A stretch of 64,000 nt of DNA from the NCBI GenBank assembly GCA_013398015.1, contig VZRR01010839.1, positions 417,992-481,991 of the forward strand. Reading direction: 5' to 3'. Every line of letters starts with the position of its first letter. Position 1 is the stretch's first letter. Below the pieces are notes generated by a model, which did no database searches, was not told the DNA's origin, and saw only the letters and a program-made list of their open reading frames with translations. Shown here piece after piece: positions 61,576 through 64,000 of this stretch. Origin of the DNA: Oreocharis arfaki (taxonomy: Eukaryota > Chordata > Aves > Passeriformes > Paramythiidae). A program made the position numbers and the translations under genes.

Positions 61576-64000
61576 CATCACTTACTCCAAATAAGTGGCA
61601 CACTGTTCACCTCCTTCCTTACCACCTCTAAAATAAACATCCAAATTCAAAAGAGTAGCCTTTCTTTTACCTGCAGTTTTTTTACATTTCCTCCACTTCC
61701 TCACCACAATAATATATAGCAATAAACCCATCTAAACTTTAAAAAGATTCTTTTATTGTAAAATAAAATATATGTGGAAGACCGTAATGAAACTTGGCTT
61801 AACTCCTTGAATGGAGACAAATTTTATTGCCCAGATGATAACTTTATATGCAGAGAGGTTGACTCAAACTGGAAATACACTAAGAATTCAGCTGATATTT
61901 CTGGCTCTCCAAGGCAAACAATGATGGGGTTCTTTTGAGGGGAAAGAGCAGTGTGGGGAGGCAATAAGGTTAAACTTCCACCCTTTATTACAACAGAAAT
62001 AAGATTTTCTGTGTTTTGTGATGCAAGCTGTATACAGGGTGCCAACAGATGACTGACCTGATTAAACATTCATTCGGACAGCTACCTTTCATTGCAAGAT
62101 TTTGTTATAAATTTCTTTATATTCTGTGTTTACATGGTCATTTTATTGTTTGAGCAACTTAAAACTGCCCACAAAATGAACTCCAACATTTTATGCACCT
62201 GCATTGGGAAATCTAAGTAGGAAACTACAGAAATCATCCAGGAAGCTAATTCTCCCTAGAACTGACTTGTAGATGTTCATGTCACCAGTTAACAACAGTA
62301 TTTCTTTTAATGAAAAGAGGAAGGTCAGATAAAAGTTTGAGGAGAGATAATTCTGTCTTCAGAGCAACTGTTATAGTATTTTACAAATAAACACCGGACT
62401 TCGGGGGAAGTATAATTTAATAGCGTATTATTCCTCACTGAGTGAGCATGATCTGCTAACGCTGTACAAAAACGGGGAAGAGAGGACAGTTAGTGTATCC
62501 CAAAGCACATTTACCAGAGGAAACTGCATGGCCAATCTTCATTTTGAAACTTCCCTAATCCTGAATGCTTTTGGTCAACTGTATTTGCATGTAATTTATA
62601 CATAATTATTTTGGAAATGGATGAATACCAGTGTAGCTCAAGCTTCCTCTCCTTTCATAAAAATTAGCCAATACGTAACATGCATCTCATTTCTGGCACA
62701 CAAAGATTTTTCAGGTCAGGGAAAAAAAGTAATTTTCATGAGCAAATTTCCAAGCAGATGAATACAGTTTAATGCAAGGTTGAAAGAAAGGTCTATCACT
62801 CAGAGTCAGACAGTACAACACATTTTTTAAGGAACTTAAAAATACTACCCAAAGAACTAAGGAAAAATAATTCCCAGTATCTATGTAACAGTCAATCATT
62901 CAGAGCCATAGTAAGGATTCTATCAGACAAGCACTGAATAATCTGTGTTGCATTGCAGAAGCCAGTATAAGCTGCCCTGCTTTGTAAGGCTAAACAGAGA
63001 ATAAGACAACCAGGATATTTGTGATCAAGTTCTTTCCTCCTTTTCCTCAGCCTGGCTGCAGAGAAAAGTAATTTAGGAATGTTGGCCTAAAGATCAGTCT
63101 CTGAATAGTAACACAGCTGATTAGCCCATTGAGTCAATTCACCACCTGGAAGGCCCACTGACAGAACATGGTCAGCAGCACATCCAGGATGGACCTGTCC
63201 ATGGTCACCAAGATCAGATAAGCAAGTGACTCAGCTCAGAAGGAATTTCGATCTTTGTGTATGGACTGCCTGTCTATTAACTAATCCATGTGGGCTCAGC
63301 TGAGGAAGTTATACTGCAACAGATGCTACTTAAAAAATATAAGAGGTACTAGGCCCTAGATAGCTGCTTTACAGCTGATAACCACATGTACTTTAGTGCA
63401 GCAAAGGACTACAAATTGAAACTATTTTAACTGTGAAATTACTGAGAAACATGACTGCTTAAAACTGCAAAACAACATCCTTATGAGCAAAATGCCTTTA
63501 GCTTAGATAACAAAAGATATACGCTGGATCCTCATGGTAACATACAGAGAAAGTGAATCCAGTAGAACATTTAAATACAACATCCAGAGATTTGGATACA
63601 CTATTCACTTGAATTAGTGGAGCTTAAACACATGAAAATAGTACTTAGCTAAGAAAACATGGCAGAAGCTAATCAATAAGAATACATGAGGCACTATATA
63701 TGTAACTGATAAATTGGCATGTAAAGGAAGTAATTTTAGATACAAAATGCAGAATCTCTGGACCTAACTGCACAATATCCTTGCAGCTCCCCATTCCTAC
63801 ACTTGTCACTTACAACACTGACCCAAATAAGATGGGTTTGTCTGACAAACCTACAACATAGCCACTACCTGGTATGTTTCAGCCAACTGAATCTGGTCCC
63901 CAAAGAGTCAGGATCAGAATGACTCAGTTCATCATGATCAGTGGATGAGCAAGTGCATCCTTAATTATCATTAGTGAGACAAGGCTGGCTGTATGTAAAT

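Larger units (their letters stand above)
50542..64000 (-). other. STK3: STK3 intron (partial) upstream of the HRD exon
   Basis: At least 13.5 kb of intron with no exon that I can recognise on either strand. It contains three CR1 LINE pieces (53764-54300, about 54555-55950, about 60290-61575), a 355-bp solo LTR at 58587-58941, and three N-marked duplicated blocks between 55627 and 56542. The stretches 50542-53760, 56543-58580 and 61580-64000 look like plain AT-rich intron. The open frame at 51308-51787 has low-complexity, His/Lys/Pro-rich content and no recognisable domain. A weak trace of an old repeat may exist near 57240-57420. Confidence 0.85.

Noticed and set aside
50542..64000. Possible N-lobe exons of STK3 (P-loop, VAIK)
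   Set aside because: No GEGSYGSV-like or AIKQVP-like coding segment seen on the minus strand.
1..64000. CRISPR arrays, operons, tRNA or rRNA genes, phage or plasmid genes
   Set aside because: No regularly spaced repeats, packed ORFs or tRNA/rRNA signatures; the window is intronic animal DNA.

Overview
The window is vertebrate nuclear DNA, almost certainly from a bird. It is AT-rich and intron-dominated, it carries many CR1 LINE fragments with the typical avian 3' end (for example GAATCATAGAA on the minus strand at 6627 and 12401), and it contains LTRs of bird endogenous retroviruses. There is no bacterial-style gene packing. The 1.06 kb LTR at 25648-26706 resembles, from memory, a family widespread in Neoaves; no database search was possible.

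The only gene I can support is STK3 (MST2), the Hippo-pathway kinase, on the minus strand. Five internal coding exons are present with clean GT-AG borders: 50541-50377, 49949-49782, 19076-18939, 17015-16890 and 5445-5253. Together they encode 263 codons plus one base, which fit human residues 118-380 without a gap. They cover the catalytic loop (HRD, D146), DFG (D164), activation loop (T180), APE, the kinase C-lobe, and the acidic linker with its caspase site (DELD/S) and seven Thr-Met docking motifs. The first exons (P-loop, lysine) lie beyond 64000 and the SARAH-domain exon(s) lie before position 1. The rest of the window is intron: >=13.5 kb, 427 nt, 30.7 kb, 1.9 kb, 11.4 kb and >=5.2 kb.

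The introns hold three LTRs. One of about 1.06 kb has a perfect 5-bp target duplication. One of 355 bp has a perfect 6-bp duplication. A third, at about 16165-16372, has unclear ends. All three are antisense to STK3. There are also nine recognisable CR1 pieces in both orientations, a diverged pair of unidentified repeats at 1665-1908 and 3284-3533, a candidate CTCF site at 9296-9310, a G-rich tract at 41431-41454, and three single-N positions at 55683, 56014 and 56433, each flanked by a duplicated block, which look like assembly joins.

I see no new multi-gene system. The items most worth checking are the N-flanked false duplications, the unusual HTF in place of HPF at the end of the kinase domain, the unidentified repeat pair, and the regulatory potential of the LTRs.
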